Source of the DNA: a bacterium
Lineage (GTDB): Bacteria; Vulcanimicrobiota; Xenobia; Xenobiales; JADMJV01
Assembly: GCA_018266105.1 (NCBI GenBank)
Contig: JAFEBA010000003.1
Location: 20,260-84,259, forward strand
Direction of reading: 5' to 3'
DNA length: 64,000 bases
A program made the translations under genes and the position numbers. Positions 7,656-17,900 of the stretch are shown here, piece after piece (the stretch's first letter is position 1; each line of letters opens with the position of its first letter). The notes under the pieces are model-generated. The model ran no database searches. It was not told where the DNA came from and saw nothing but the letters and a program-made list of their open reading frames with translations.

Positions 7656-8516
7656 CTATTTTTCTTGGAGCCTGAGATCCCACGCCGGTATCCAGGTTTG
7701 ACCCCGATAGCTGACGCCAAAGTCACGCACCAGCCGTTTCTCCATATCCAGCATATGGGCGGCCCCATAAAAAATGGCAATCTTTTTGTGACCCCGCTTG
7801 ACTTCTCGAGCCAGGACTTTGAGGGCTTTCTGATTGCGAACGCTCAAAATCGTGCCACCACCCGGGCCTTCCAGTAATTCCACCATCTGCTCAGGATGAT
7901 TAAACATCAAGGCCATAAATCGCCGCATGTGCACGCGATCGCTATTGGACGGACCCTTTCCCAGCAGGGCCATCATATTCACCTGCTCCATCTCCTTCTC
8001 GGCCTCGGGACTGGTTTCGCCACCCGCCTGCAGGGAGCGCAGCAATAGCTGAGTAAACGACTCGTGCCGTTGGGTCTGAGACTTCTGGAATTCCTCGGGA
8101 CTGATATCTGCGTGCACAAAATTGCGGGGGGTATAATCCACCCAATCCAATTGAAAGTCCAGACCCAGCATATTGCTCATTCCGTGCTGCACCATAGATA
8201 GGGGATTATCCGAAGAACCATCCGAGCTTGGCATAGGAATGGGCTTGCCTTCGGAATCGTCGGCGATCAGTTCATAAAGCACGCAATCGTATTTCTTGAA
8301 CTGCTGATTCAGAGCCTGATAATAGGCCCTGGTTCCCACGTGCACGGCGCCCACCAGGTCGACCGTGTAGCCTTTTTGGGGATGCCTGAACTGAGTCACG
8401 GCGGTTTCGAAAGTCATCAACTGGGCCTTGCGGTCGCGCAGGCAGCGCACCGGACGATGGGGAGTGACCTCGCACCAGGCCACCGAGATGAGCAAAAACC
8501 AGAAAAACCAGCGCAT
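7656..8516 (-). CDS. Exported TraB/GumN-type protein (ChaN-like fold)
   Basis: 286 residues with an N-terminal hydrophobic signal (MRWFFWFLLISVAWC). Two histidine motifs, GAVHVG near the start and FYGAAHMLDMEKRL near the end, are the paired GxxH motifs of the TraB/PrgY/TIKI group, in which they bind metal and support peptidase or related activity. I start at ATG 8516, because the signal peptide begins there; upstream open frame overlaps gluQ and is spurious. The gene diverges from gluQ with only six bases between start codons, so both promoters must lie inside the opposite coding region. A precise role is unknown. Confidence 0.7.
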   Translation of the reverse strand: MRWFFWFLLISVAWCEVTPHRPVRCLRDRKAQLMTFETAVTQFRHPQKGYTVDLVGAVHVGTRAYYQALNQQFKKYDCVLYELIADDSEGKPIPMPSSDGSSDNPLSMVQHGMSNMLGLDFQLDWVDYTPRNFVHADISPEEFQKSQTQRHESFTQLLLRSLQAGGETSPEAEKEMEQVNMMALLGKGPSNSDRVHMRRFMALMFNHPEQMVELLEGPGGGTILSVRNQKALKVLAREVKRGHKKIAIFYGAAHMLDMEKRLVRDFGVSYRGQTWIPAWDLRLQEK

Positions 8517-8522
8517 GCAGGC

Positions 8523-9335
8523 ATGGTTCGACGATGTCCAAAGAAACCTGCCGTGCAATACCGCGGACGATTGGCGCCCACCCCCTCTGGATGGCTGCAC
8601 CTGGGCCATGCCCAGACCTTCTTTCACGCCCATCGGCGCTGTCGCGAACGCGACGGGCGCCTGGTTCTGCGCCACGAGGACCTGGACAGCGCTCGCTGCA
8701 AGCCGGAACTGGCGCTGGCTGCCGAAGAAGATTTGCGCTGGCTGGGCCTGGACTGGGACGAGGGGCCCTACTACCAATCAGAACGGATGCCGCTCTACGA
8801 ACAACACTTTCAAAGGCTGATCGAGAGCGGCCATGTCTATCCATGTTCTTGTTCACGCAAGGAAGTGCAAGAATCTCAGCGTGCCCCCAACCTGGGCGAC
8901 GAAGAGCCCATCTATGCGGGCACCTGTCGTAACCGGCCACAACACGAGGCCATCCGCTGCTGGCGCTTTCGAGTGCCCGACCGGACCGTAACGTTTCAGG
9001 ATCTGGCCCAGGGTCCCCAGCAATATCAAGGTCAGCAAGATTTTGGAGACTTTGTGGTCTGGCGGCCCCAGCTGGGCCCCAGTTACCAACTGGCGGTGGT
9101 TGTGGACGACGCCCTGATGCACATCACAGAGGTGGTGCGCGGACTGGATTTACTGGTCAGTACGGCCCGCCAGCTCCTGATTTACGAGGCCCTGGGTTAC
9201 CAACCGCCAGCTTTCTATCACTGCCCGTTGGTGACCGACCAGCATGGGGTGCGCCTGGCCAAGCGTCACGACGCGCTGGCTCTGCGCACGCTCCGAGAAA
9301 GGGGCGAAAATCCCCCACGATTCACCGAAAAGTAA
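8523..9335 (+). CDS. gluQ: Glutamyl-Q tRNA(Asp) synthetase
   Basis: A 270-residue, truncated glutamyl-tRNA-synthetase-like enzyme without an anticodon-binding domain. It has the N-terminal GRLAPTPSGWLHLGH signature (HxGH class I motif), a Cys-x-Cys...Cys zinc cluster (PCSCSRKEV and YAGTC), and the KMSKS-equivalent RLAKRHDA. GluQ attaches glutamate to queuosine at position 34 of tRNA-Asp. A queuosine-precursor transporter is encoded at 22135, so the cell probably uses queuosine. Start ATG 8523 is chosen; GTG 8553, closer to the conserved block, is an alternative. Confidence 0.9.
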   Translation: MVRRCPKKPAVQYRGRLAPTPSGWLHLGHAQTFFHAHRRCRERDGRLVLRHEDLDSARCKPELALAAEEDLRWLGLDWDEGPYYQSERMPLYEQHFQRLIESGHVYPCSCSRKEVQESQRAPNLGDEEPIYAGTCRNRPQHEAIRCWRFRVPDRTVTFQDLAQGPQQYQGQQDFGDFVVWRPQLGPSYQLAVVVDDALMHITEVVRGLDLLVSTARQLLIYEALGYQPPAFYHCPLVTDQHGVRLAKRHDALALRTLRERGENPPRFTEK

Positions 9336-9369
9336 CATGTGGCCGGCCCGGTCATGGCACACTCTAGAC

Positions 9370-10299
9370 ATGCTCATCCCGGCCTGGCTTCCGACCTCCC
9401 CCCCACCTCCACGCGCAATCGCCCAAGTGGCGCGACCGATGCAGCAATCGCCTTTGGAGCTCTCCCCCGCCCCAAGCGGTTTTGCCTGCGTGGAGGACGT
9501 GGACGGTTCGCTCAACTACTCGGGTCCAAACTATCTCTGTAAGCGCCTTGCCTTCGCCAACATCCAGGTCATGGCCGTGCGTCACGGACAGGCCGAAAGT
9601 AATGCGCAGTCTGAAACCCTGGGCCAACCACTACTTTATGGACAAAGTGAAAGTCCGCTGACCGACAAGGGACGCCAGCAGGCACGAGACTGCGCCGCCA
9701 AGCTCTATGAACAACTCGGCGGCAGCCAGTGGCTCAATCAGGCCTTGGAAGAGCCTTGCAAGTTACCGGTGCTGGTCAGCAGCGATGTCAGCCGGGCCAT
9801 CGACACGGCCACCATCTTGAAGGCGGGGCTGGCCGAGGAAGCCGAAAAACTGAAAGGTCCCGAAGGCCGACGCATCATCGAGGAGCAGCTTCAGGTTCTC
9901 AGTGACGCGCGGCTGCGTGAAACGAATTTCGGCCGTTTTGAAACCCGGCCCCTGGCTGAGCTTCAAAACGCCTATCCCGACTTCGTTTCCCACTGGCGCC
10001 CGAGTCAGGGTATGGGCACTGACTTTCGCCATCGATTTCCAGGCGGTGAGAGCCGCGCTGACGTCATGAAACGAGTGGGAAATTTTCTTGACGGTTGCTG
10101 CTTGCGTTTTCCGGGCAAAACCGTCATTATGGTCTCCCATGGTGAGACCCTGTTATCAACAAGGGCTTTGCTCGGCAAGGCTCCGGTTCAGGGAGGAAAG
10201 GTGGCCGCGGAAACAGGTGCGATTCCCAACGCGACTCCCTTCTGGCTGGTGCAGGACCATCTGCCAGCCTATCAGTCCTGTCCCCATGAACTCGACTGA
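9370..10299 (+). CDS. Histidine phosphatase (phosphoglycerate-mutase superfamily)
   Basis: 309 residues. The catalytic RHG motif (VRHGQAES, His72) is phosphorylated in this family. A conserved Arg occurs in SSDVSRAIDTA and the second histidine in SHGETL (His257). The insert between these motifs, about 185 residues, is longer than in minimal cofactor-dependent mutases, and the first 60 residues are proline-rich and unassigned. It is a phosphatase or mutase of unknown substrate. Start ATG 9370 is used; an in-frame ATG at 9337, directly after the gluQ stop, would add 11 residues. Confidence 0.8.
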   Translation: MLIPAWLPTSPPPPRAIAQVARPMQQSPLELSPAPSGFACVEDVDGSLNYSGPNYLCKRLAFANIQVMAVRHGQAESNAQSETLGQPLLYGQSESPLTDKGRQQARDCAAKLYEQLGGSQWLNQALEEPCKLPVLVSSDVSRAIDTATILKAGLAEEAEKLKGPEGRRIIEEQLQVLSDARLRETNFGRFETRPLAELQNAYPDFVSHWRPSQGMGTDFRHRFPGGESRADVMKRVGNFLDGCCLRFPGKTVIMVSHGETLLSTRALLGKAPVQGGKVAAETGAIPNATPFWLVQDHLPAYQSCPHELD

Positions 10300-10322
10300 C
10301 GGTCCATGGAGGACTTCCGATA

Positions 10323-10739
10323 ATGAAAACTAATTCTCAAGACATGCGTACGCTGTGGGACAAGATTGGCCTCGGACTGTCAGGACTCTGCCTGATTCAC
10401 TGCCTCTTGCTTCCCATCGCCGTCAGTTCGCTCCCCTGGCTGGGGATCGTGTTCGAAGACGAATGGGTGCATCTGCTCTTTGCCGCCATCGCCATTCCGG
10501 TGGCTTTTATCGCCTTCATTCCAGGATTTTTGAAGCACCACTTGAAATCCGTCCTCTTCTTAGGGCTGATGGGGGTCGTTCTGCTACTGCTCGGCTCCAT
10601 CGGTCACGAGTTGGTCGGCGAGCACAATGCTCACTGGCTGACGGTCTGCGGAGGATTGACCCTGGTGAGTGCGCATATCGCGAATTTCAAGCTCAATAGC
10701 TGTTGCACACGGGAACTCTGCGGCAAACACGCGAGTTGA
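10323..10739 (+). CDS. MerC-domain membrane protein
   Basis: 138 residues with four predicted membrane helices and the cysteine pair of the MerC family in the first helix (GLCLIHCLLLP). In mercury-resistance systems MerC carries Hg(II) across the inner membrane, but chromosomal relatives without other mer genes are common and their ligand is unknown. A second cysteine cluster (NSCCTRELC) is at the C terminus. The ATG is preceded by GGAGG. It begins 24 bases after the phosphatase gene. No merA, merP or merT is nearby, so mercury transport is not implied. Confidence 0.75.
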   Translation: MKTNSQDMRTLWDKIGLGLSGLCLIHCLLLPIAVSSLPWLGIVFEDEWVHLLFAAIAIPVAFIAFIPGFLKHHLKSVLFLGLMGVVLLLLGSIGHELVGEHNAHWLTVCGGLTLVSAHIANFKLNSCCTRELCGKHAS

Positions 10740-10749
10740 GTCCCAGTCT

Positions 10750-10950
10750 ATGAATAACTTTCTAGCCATGCTGGACAAGTTGGCCCAAAAAGCGGCCGTC
10801 AACGAAGCCTCGGTGCGCGTTTTTAAGCTGGAGGCGAATTCTATCGAAGGCGAACCGTTGCCCGCTCCGGAGCGCCTTCCTTTGGACAACTCCGCCACCC
10901 CCCAGGCCGGTCAAAGCAATTTCGGTCGCAAGCGCCGACCCAAATCTTGA
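10750..10950 (+). CDS. Small hypothetical protein
   Basis: A 66-residue protein with a helical start (MNNFLAMLDKLAQKAAV) and a basic end (FGRKRRPKS). It begins 11 bases after the MerC gene and its TGA overlaps the TTG start of the lipoprotein gene by four bases (TTGA), which is the main evidence that it is translated. Function unknown; it could be a soluble partner or mainly serve translational coupling. Confidence 0.55.
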   Translation: MNNFLAMLDKLAQKAAVNEASVRVFKLEANSIEGEPLPAPERLPLDNSATPQAGQSNFGRKRRPKS

Positions 10951-12128
10951 ACTACAACCTGCTTTGCGCTCTGGGCCTGTTGCTGCTCGGATGCTCTCGG
11001 ACCAGCCCCCCTCCTCCCGCGACCAGCGCCTCCCCGGCCCAGTATGCCCACGAAGCAGAACACGGGACCAAGATCGACGATCAGATCCAGGAAATGGAAA
11101 GTCGCATCCAATCGAATCCGGCCGACTGGGTGTCGATGGCGCTGCTCTCGAAGCTCTATCTGGAGAAGGGAGAAGAAAGTCCGGCAGACTACTTGAAGGC
11201 CGAAAAGCTGGCTCTCCTATCCCTCAGTATTCGCCCGGTGCGCAACTCGGAGGCCCTGCTGGCCTTGGCCGGGGTGCGTTACCAGCAAGGGGAATATCCG
11301 GCCGTCCTCAAAATCTGCCAGCAAATGCCCGGCAGCCCGGATGCTCCGCGACTGGCGGTGCGAGCCCTGCTGGCTCAGGGCAAGATTCGCGAGGCGGCCA
11401 GCTGGACTGAACAGGCTTTAAAGCGCCAGAATGACGCCTATTCCCTGACTCTTGCGGCCCAAGTTTCAGTCCAGGGCGGTCGCGATGACATTGCACAACA
11501 GCTGCTGAACGCCGCCCGCCAGGTAGAACAGCCCAAACAGCGCGACGTTTCGGCCGAACTACGCAGCCTTTGGGGAGATCTGCTACGCCGTCATGGTAAA
11601 TTCAAAGAAGCCCGGGAAATGCTTGAATCCTCGCTGACCATTCAGCGACGCAACGTGCCGGCCTTACGGGCGCTGGCCAGGCTGGAGCTAGATCAAGGAA
11701 ATACCGAGGCAGCTTTAGAGAGCTACCGCCAGGCGGAAGCCTTAACCCACGGGCCTCGGCTGCTCTTGGAGGTGGCCGCCCTTGATCCGGCCCAGGCTCC
11801 TGAATTACTCAAAAAGGCAGACCCACTCTTGCTGGGCGCCCAACGAGCCCCCCTGCTCCTGCTGCAAAAGAAACCCGAGCAGGCTTTAAAGTTGCTCAAG
11901 CAACAAGAGAAAACCGGCGCCAATTGGGAAAACTTCCAACTCCAGGCTGAGGCCTACCAGCAGCTCAAGCAACCAGGGAAAGCCCTGGAAGCCTACGATA
12001 GAGCGCTGGCTCAGGGCTACCTCGACCCGCTGCTGATCCGGCCCGCCCTGGAGCTGGCCAAAGCGCAGAAGGATCAGAAGCGGGCCGCAGCCTTCGAACT
12101 CAAGCTCAACAGCCTAAAAGCGAATTGA
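10947..12128 (+). CDS. TPR-repeat lipoprotein
   Basis: 393 residues starting at TTG 10947. The N terminus is a lipoprotein signal with lipobox LLLGCS (Cys about residue 14), followed by a proline-rich spacer and then at least six tetratricopeptide-like repeats (for example LRALARLELDQGNTEAALES and AYQQLKQPGKALEAYDRAL). Such proteins act as scaffolds at the outer or inner membrane. The start is coupled to the preceding small gene. Its 3' end overlaps the convergent TonB-dependent receptor gene by 15 bases. Partners are unknown. Confidence 0.8.
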   Translation: MNYNLLCALGLLLLGCSRTSPPPPATSASPAQYAHEAEHGTKIDDQIQEMESRIQSNPADWVSMALLSKLYLEKGEESPADYLKAEKLALLSLSIRPVRNSEALLALAGVRYQQGEYPAVLKICQQMPGSPDAPRLAVRALLAQGKIREAASWTEQALKRQNDAYSLTLAAQVSVQGGRDDIAQQLLNAARQVEQPKQRDVSAELRSLWGDLLRRHGKFKEAREMLESSLTIQRRNVPALRALARLELDQGNTEAALESYRQAEALTHGPRLLLEVAALDPAQAPELLKKADPLLLGAQRAPLLLLQKKPEQALKLLKQQEKTGANWENFQLQAEAYQQLKQPGKALEAYDRALAQGYLDPLLIRPALELAKAQKDQKRAAAFELKLNSLKAN

Positions 12129-14417
12129 TGCATTCAGCAAAAAACGACGCTGCTGAACGAAGCGCGTGCCGCTGAAGGCGGAGTAAAAGTTCAACAAAGG
12201 TCGGCTATCGAAGAGATTGAGCACCTGCAGGCCGGCCGAGACGTCCTCTTCGGGCCGATACTGGAGATTAAGATTTGCTAAGAAACGCGGGTTACGCTCG
12301 ACGCTGATGCCGTAAGGATTGATTCCGACAGACTGATAAAGCGGGATGGCCGGTTGTGGAAACCCGCTTCCGTAAAAGCCGTCCACAGCCAGCGAGAGTC
12401 CATTCTCCCAAAGATAGGAAAGGCCGCCAGTCAACTGGACGCGCTGATCGTGGTCATTGTATTCAGTGACTTCGGTCGCGAACGCTCCCGGCGTGAGAGG
12501 TCGAGCTTCGCTGATGGTGGTGGTGAAAAATCCGTTCCAGCCGCTGGGATTGTGACTGTTCAGACTCAACTCCAAGCCCTGGTAGCGAGCCGTGCCGAAA
12601 TTGACCGGGGCATACAAAGGGACGTTAGAGTTCAGGATAAGCAATCCAATATCCACCTGGTCTTTGTAGTCTTTTCGCACCAGAGCCGCCTTGGCCGTAA
12701 GGGTGTCATTGAGTTGGGTCTCGTAGCTCAGCTCGTAGGTGCTGAGTCGTTGAGGTAAGACAAAGGTTTGACCGGATACATCCAGTTCAAGGGGTGGCGC
12801 CTGAAAACTGCGGTTATAGGAAAGTCGAACCACATTCCGCTCGTTGGGAGCCCAGGCCAGGTTAACAAGCGGACTGATCTGCCCGGTCTTCACGTTGCTC
12901 CCGTTCTCGAACGTCTCGGCTCGCAGACCGTAGTTGAGCGTAAACTGGTCATTCAGCGGGAGTGTGTGATTGAAGAAGACAGCCGCCGTCAGGCCGCGGC
13001 GCTCGAGGTTGGTGGAAAAGGAGGTCTCTCCATTGGGTAGCCCGCCTCCACCGCCCGGGTCGAGCAGATTCACCTGTTGCGAAGAGCGAATAAAGTTGGC
13101 ATTCAAACCCACTGACAGGTGCGAGCGGTCTCCGTAGCGCTCGTTATAAGTCATGGACGGTTGAACCTGCTCGATCACCAGGTCGGTCATGGGAATGTAG
13201 GGGGAACCCGGATTGGTCGGGTCGGCCGGCAAACCCGCATCGGCCAGTTCCTGGCTGACATTGGGATCAAAGCCGACCCAGGGAGTGAACACCCCGTTTC
13301 CGCGCACACGCTGGCTCGAACGCAGATAGGAGACGGCCGTGAGCAATTCGGCATTCTCGTCCACTTTGCGCTTCCAGGAAACCAACCCCATCAGGTTCTC
13401 GTCAACCTGGTCCTGGCGCACGCCTGCATCGAAATTCTGCGGCGTCTGGGGCAACTGGTAGTTGTTCTTCTGATAGGACACGGTGCCGCTCAAGGTATCC
13501 ATGGGGCTGCGCCCGGTCATGCGCAGCATAAAACTCTGGCTGTTGCCACGGTTGTTCAAGGTCTGAGAGCGGGCGTCCGGAGACTCAAACTGCAGGTCGG
13601 TCTGGGCCAGCTTGCCACCCAAAAAGAAAGAAAAATCCCCATCCTCATTGCGACCACCGGCCTTAATCACGTTCTCCAATTGACCCAGATTGCCCACACG
13701 ACTGGTGGCCGAAAAGAAAGGCTCGACATCATCGGGGGTTTGAGCATCCAGCACCATGCCGGTCTGTCCACCCTGGGAGCCGTCCTGGGCGCCGGTGCGC
13801 ACGCTGATGGACTGAAGAAATTCGGTATCGATAGGCTGGCTGGTGGTGCTGGCCTGAGGAATGGGCACGGCCACACCGTCCAGAGAAAAGGCCACTGACT
13901 TGTGCTCACCGCGCACGTGGGTCTGGCCCATACTGTTGCGCTGCATGCCAGGCACGGTGGTCAAAATGCCCTGCAGTGAACGCTCCGTCAGTTGCCGATC
14001 CAGGAATTCGCGATCGCGCTTGGTGACTGAGCCTTCAGTGGGGTTCTTGGTGTCGATCAGCAACTTGGTGTCGCGCACCGAGAAAATGCTGTCCCCTCCG
14101 CCCGGTTCAAAGCTGGTGGAAAAAACGGTGGGCTTGTCGGGCACAACCTGGACCACCGAGCTTTCCCCGCCAAACTCTGGATGGCGCAACTCCAGGATAT
14201 ACTCGCCAGGCTCCAGACTGGGAAACAGCACTTCCCCTCCGGCAGCGGTCGTGACCTCCACGGTTTTCAAACGCCCACCGCGATCGGTGAGCATCACCCG
14301 CACTCCCGAAAGCGGCGCGCCGGTATCCCCCCGAGTCACCTTCACCTCAAGCCGACCAAAGCTTTGAGCAGCGGCCAAGCCGGCCAAGAGGAGCCACAAT
14401 CTAAATACTTTCTTCAC
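12114..14417 (-). CDS. TonB-dependent outer-membrane receptor with N-terminal CarboxypepD_reg domain
   Basis: 767 residues. A signal peptide (MKKVFRLWLLLAGLAAAQS) precedes a carboxypeptidase-regulatory-like Ig fold (about 22-105), a plug domain (about 125-240, with GMQRNSMGQTHVRGE and SLDGVAVP) and a beta-barrel ending in FLLNASIRF, whose terminal Phe is the outer-membrane assembly signal. Receptors of this architecture import siderophores, vitamins, metals or oligosaccharides; no exbBD/tonB is nearby. GTG 14417 is the start. A near-consensus promoter and perfect palindrome lie immediately upstream, so expression is probably repressor-controlled. It is the strongest evidence here for an outer membrane. 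Confidence 0.9.
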   Translation of the reverse strand: MKKVFRLWLLLAGLAAAQSFGRLEVKVTRGDTGAPLSGVRVMLTDRGGRLKTVEVTTAAGGEVLFPSLEPGEYILELRHPEFGGESSVVQVVPDKPTVFSTSFEPGGGDSIFSVRDTKLLIDTKNPTEGSVTKRDREFLDRQLTERSLQGILTTVPGMQRNSMGQTHVRGEHKSVAFSLDGVAVPIPQASTTSQPIDTEFLQSISVRTGAQDGSQGGQTGMVLDAQTPDDVEPFFSATSRVGNLGQLENVIKAGGRNEDGDFSFFLGGKLAQTDLQFESPDARSQTLNNRGNSQSFMLRMTGRSPMDTLSGTVSYQKNNYQLPQTPQNFDAGVRQDQVDENLMGLVSWKRKVDENAELLTAVSYLRSSQRVRGNGVFTPWVGFDPNVSQELADAGLPADPTNPGSPYIPMTDLVIEQVQPSMTYNERYGDRSHLSVGLNANFIRSSQQVNLLDPGGGGGLPNGETSFSTNLERRGLTAAVFFNHTLPLNDQFTLNYGLRAETFENGSNVKTGQISPLVNLAWAPNERNVVRLSYNRSFQAPPLELDVSGQTFVLPQRLSTYELSYETQLNDTLTAKAALVRKDYKDQVDIGLLILNSNVPLYAPVNFGTARYQGLELSLNSHNPSGWNGFFTTTISEARPLTPGAFATEVTEYNDHDQRVQLTGGLSYLWENGLSLAVDGFYGSGFPQPAIPLYQSVGINPYGISVERNPRFLANLNLQYRPEEDVSAGLQVLNLFDSRPLLNFYSAFSGTRFVQQRRFLLNASIRF

Positions 14418-14427
14418 AGCGACGCGA

Positions 14428-14457
14428 ATTTTAGACGAATCTAAAAATCCTTGTCAA
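14428..14457 (-). promoter_or_regulatory. Promoter with palindromic operator of the TonB-dependent receptor gene
   Basis: On the minus strand: perfect -35 TTGACA (14457-14452), an 18-base spacer, and -10 TAAAAT (14433-14428). A perfect inverted repeat, TTTTAGA-N4-TCTAAAA, covers 14429-14446, overlapping the -10 and half the spacer, where a bound repressor would block polymerase. The predicted transcript start is only a few bases before the GTG at 14417. Confidence 0.75.
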
Positions 14458-14490
14458 GCCCCAAAACTCGTACCCTATCGAGAGAAACGC

Positions 14491-14521
14491 AAAAAACCCG
14501 CCGGCTAACCCGGACGGGTTT
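14491..14521 (-). terminator. Intrinsic terminator of the minus-strand gene ending at 14548
   Basis: On the minus strand, AAACCCG and CGGGTTT arms enclose an inner CCGG/CCGG pair and are followed by TTTTTTGC. It separates the small membrane protein gene from the receptor promoter. Confidence 0.75.
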
Positions 14522-14547
14522 GAACCTGTTCGTTTCGAACTGAGGTT

Positions 14548-14883
14548 TTAGGGAGTTGCGCTGGCCTCGGGAGCGGGAGTCGCCGACTCGCTGGCCACCG
14601 GCGTTTCGGTCGACACCGGAGCCGGGGTTTCCGCACTCATCGGGGTTTCCACACTCATCGGAGTTTCTACGGCCGGGCCGGGGGTGGCGGTTTCGCCTCC
14701 GCCCGCTTCGTGGCCGCCGGCGCTCTCGTGTCCGGCCTTGCCGTGGATTGCAGGGTGACCGTCAGGCCCCATGGCGGGGACGGTCTCGTGCGCGTAGCCA
14801 CGGGAGGCATACTGAAAGAGCATAGTCATGAAAGTGCTAACAAAACAAAGAACGATGATTCCGATAATGGCATGCTTAGACAT
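14548..14883 (-). CDS. Small membrane protein with Thr/Pro-rich repeats
   Basis: 111 residues: one N-terminal transmembrane helix (IIGIIVLCFVSTFMTMLF), a His/Gly-rich stretch (about 35-65) and a low-complexity tail of repeated E-T-P-[M/A/V]-S units. The tail probably spans or coats the envelope. It lies 34 bases downstream of the 1533-residue protein gene on the same strand and ends at a terminator. No function recognised. Confidence 0.6.
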   Translation of the reverse strand: MSKHAIIGIIVLCFVSTFMTMLFQYASRGYAHETVPAMGPDGHPAIHGKAGHESAGGHEAGGGETATPGPAVETPMSVETPMSAETPAPVSTETPVASESATPAPEASATP

Positions 14884-14917
14884 AGGCGCGCCCTTCTGCA
14901 GCCCCCCGTACCCTCCT

Positions 14918-17900
14918 TTATTGCAAATAACCGAGTTGTTGAAGCACCAGGTTGCGCTTCAAAAAGGCTTCGCGTCCGGGTTGCTGGCCAGCCAACCAGT
15001 GCAAAACTCGAATGGCCACGTGCTCAACGCTACGACCGCGAAACCAGCGATGACCGGGATTGAAGTAGACTCGCCGGCCACTTTCACCCTCCACCGTGCG
15101 CAGCGGCCACTCGCCGCTTTCGGATTCAACCTCCACCGGACAGCCCCACCAGTGCTCGCAGACTCTCTGAATGGGTGCGTAAACCCCGCGAGCTCGGCCC
15201 AACCATTCTGCCTTGCGCCGAGCCAGCAACAAGCGCAAGTCGGCCTCGGTCGGCTCAAAATACACCGGGATCGGCCCGGACTGAGCTTCAACCGGCAAAG
15301 CCTCCCAAACATCCAGATGCTCCTCCAGCAGGTCCGCTTGCTGCAAAAGCCCGTGCAAGAACTTCCAGTAAGGGCCCAAAGACGGGGTGACTTCGGCCCA
15401 ATCCGGCCAGGCCTGTCCCAACAGGCGCTCACTCCAATCCACCTCCAGCACGTAACCGGGCCACTGCTTGCGAGAGAGGCGGTGCACCTCGCGGCCTCGC
15501 CAGAGCACCACCAGATGCTGCTCCACCCAATGAAATTCGGCCGTTACCCGCAGATCGCCGCCTTCCCACTGATAGCTGGCCGGGGGGGCGGGGGAGGCTT
15601 TCGACTGGTGCACAAACTGCCAGGCCAGTCGCAGTCCTTCTCGATAATCCATCAGGCCGCGCATCATTCGAGAGGCAGCCGTCACCAGCACCGCCGGCAA
15701 AAGCGGCACGGGTCGGGAAGGCAACAGATCCTGCTGGGTGCTCCAGTCCTCCTCCTGATAAAGAAAGGGCAATTTTCCCTCCGTCTCACCCCAGGCTTCA
15801 ATCCACTGGGCCACCGAGAGGCTCTGGCCCCGTGGGTCCTGCAAAAGCGGCTGAGAGTGCAACCGGTCGGCCCAATCTTCCTGAACCCCCCAGCTCCACA
15901 GCGCCATCTCCAGTCGGTAGCGAGCCGGCGCGCGTTCCACAATGGCCTGTTGAACCTCATCTCGGAGGTCATCCAGAGCCTGTTGGAAGAGGGCATCACG
16001 GCGAACCCGCCCATCCTGAGTCAACTGCAGTTCGTTCAGATTCAAACTGGCCTGAATCTGATAGCGCCAATCGTAGGTGAGAGCCTCCAACGGGCGCATC
16101 TGGCGAAACAGGCGCAGGCGACTGGGACCGTTCAACTCGCGCTGCAAGCCCCAGACCCGGTCGGGCCGCCGCTCCACCAGCAGAAAATCCAGATCGGGCA
16201 GCGGCAATTCCTCCAGAGCAGGCGCCTCGCTGGCCTCCTGACGCTGGCGCAATGACTTGCGAATGTGAGAGAGATTAGCCAGTTGAGACTGACCCAGCAG
16301 CAGCTTGAGCCAGTGCAATTCACGATTGGTCAAGAACAGAATGGGGCCGGCTCCCGGGTTATCGATGGCGTCACCCAGGACGTAGCCCAGACGACCTTGC
16401 TCGCGCAGGTAATCCAGGACTCGTTCCAGGCTCCAGACCTCGCCTTCGATTTCAAATAGCGGGCAACGCAGCAACTGGAGGCGCACCTCATCCAGACCCA
16501 GGCTGAAGTCGCGTTCGAAAGCAAGCCTCTCCCATAAGAACTCACGAGGAGCGCCCTGCTCAAAACCAAAAAGCCTGATCTGTCGTTGCAAGGCGGCCAA
16601 CCATTGGCGGCCGACAGGGTCCTCCCACATCTGCGCAAAACAGGTCAGAACGGGCGCATCCGTCCAGTCGACCACGCATTCAAGTCGAAAGCTGCTGGTG
16701 AACTCACCGCCCTCGACCAGCGGCCAGGCATACTCGAAGAGCGGATGCCCCTTGCGCAACAAACGCAAATGACAGCGATTGGCCGGTCCGGGCTGAAGAC
16801 GCAGACCGATCTCTCCGACTTCCAGAGGTTGGCGCAGCAGCCACTGGGCCTCAGCCAGAACAGCTGGCTCCTCTTGACTCAAACCATGTTCAACCGCCAT
16901 CCAGGCGGCCAGGTAATCGCTCTGAGCGTCCACCAGACGGGATGGCCCCCAGATGGAGCGGATCTCCGAGGCCAGTTCCTTACTGAGCAACCAGACGTCT
17001 CCGAAGCCTTCCAACATGCGCACCGCTCCGGCATCCTCCAGAACCCGAACGGGAGGTCCCTGCTGCAACGCCCGGACCGCCTCGGCCAGACTCACACAAC
17101 CCTCGTCCAGACGGAGGGCAAAGTCCCCCAGGCCCTCAAAGTCCGGCCAGCGATCTTGCGGGATCCAGTTCAGCAGCCTGACCGCCAGCAAGGGCTCGCG
17201 GGCTTGCAAAAGCGGGCCCACCAGCCCGGGGATTGCCTCCCAAATCCAGCTTAAGGCCTCTTCCCAACCGGGTCCGCTGGCTACAAATTCGGTCCAGTCT
17301 CCATTGGGCCAAAGGTCGGGGTGGTCGATCACGGCCACCAGTCCCTCGGGCAAACCGCCCAGGGCCAACGGCATCCCCGGCAGGCTGACCGTTCCCAGGC
17401 GGCGGCCCTCTCGATAACCTGTAACCTGAACGAAATTCGATTTGAGCCCCCGCAAACCGATCTCGCCTCTCCCCTCAGGCAGCAGCACGGTCGCAAACAA
17501 GCCCTCACGCTGCAGTAAGGTGGCCGCCCGAGCTGGCGAATCTTTCCACAGATCGAAGCCCTTCTGATAGAGCTCCAGGCGGGTTCTCCAGGCCCGCCTC
17601 TCATCCGGCTCCAACAACTTGTTGAGCAACGCCCACCCGCGATCGCGTGGCAGCCAGCCCTGGAAAATCCAGCTTTGCCAATGACCATCCTCGAACAAGC
17701 CCTGGCAATGGTCCAGGCTGACGCGACGGGTGCCCACTGGAATCAAAGCCACCGCTTTGAGCGGGCCCGGATCGGGGTGATTCAAGAGCAGCTGATAGGC
17801 ACGGTCAAGCATCCACTCGGAAGGCTCGGAAGAATCTGCCACAATTTGGGAAAACCACTCTGGAATGGACCTCCATAGTGCTTCCTGAAGTGCAGTCCAG

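Noticed and set aside
10323..10739. Mercury resistance locus
   Set aside because: Only a MerC-like protein is present; no merA, merR, merT or merP nearby.
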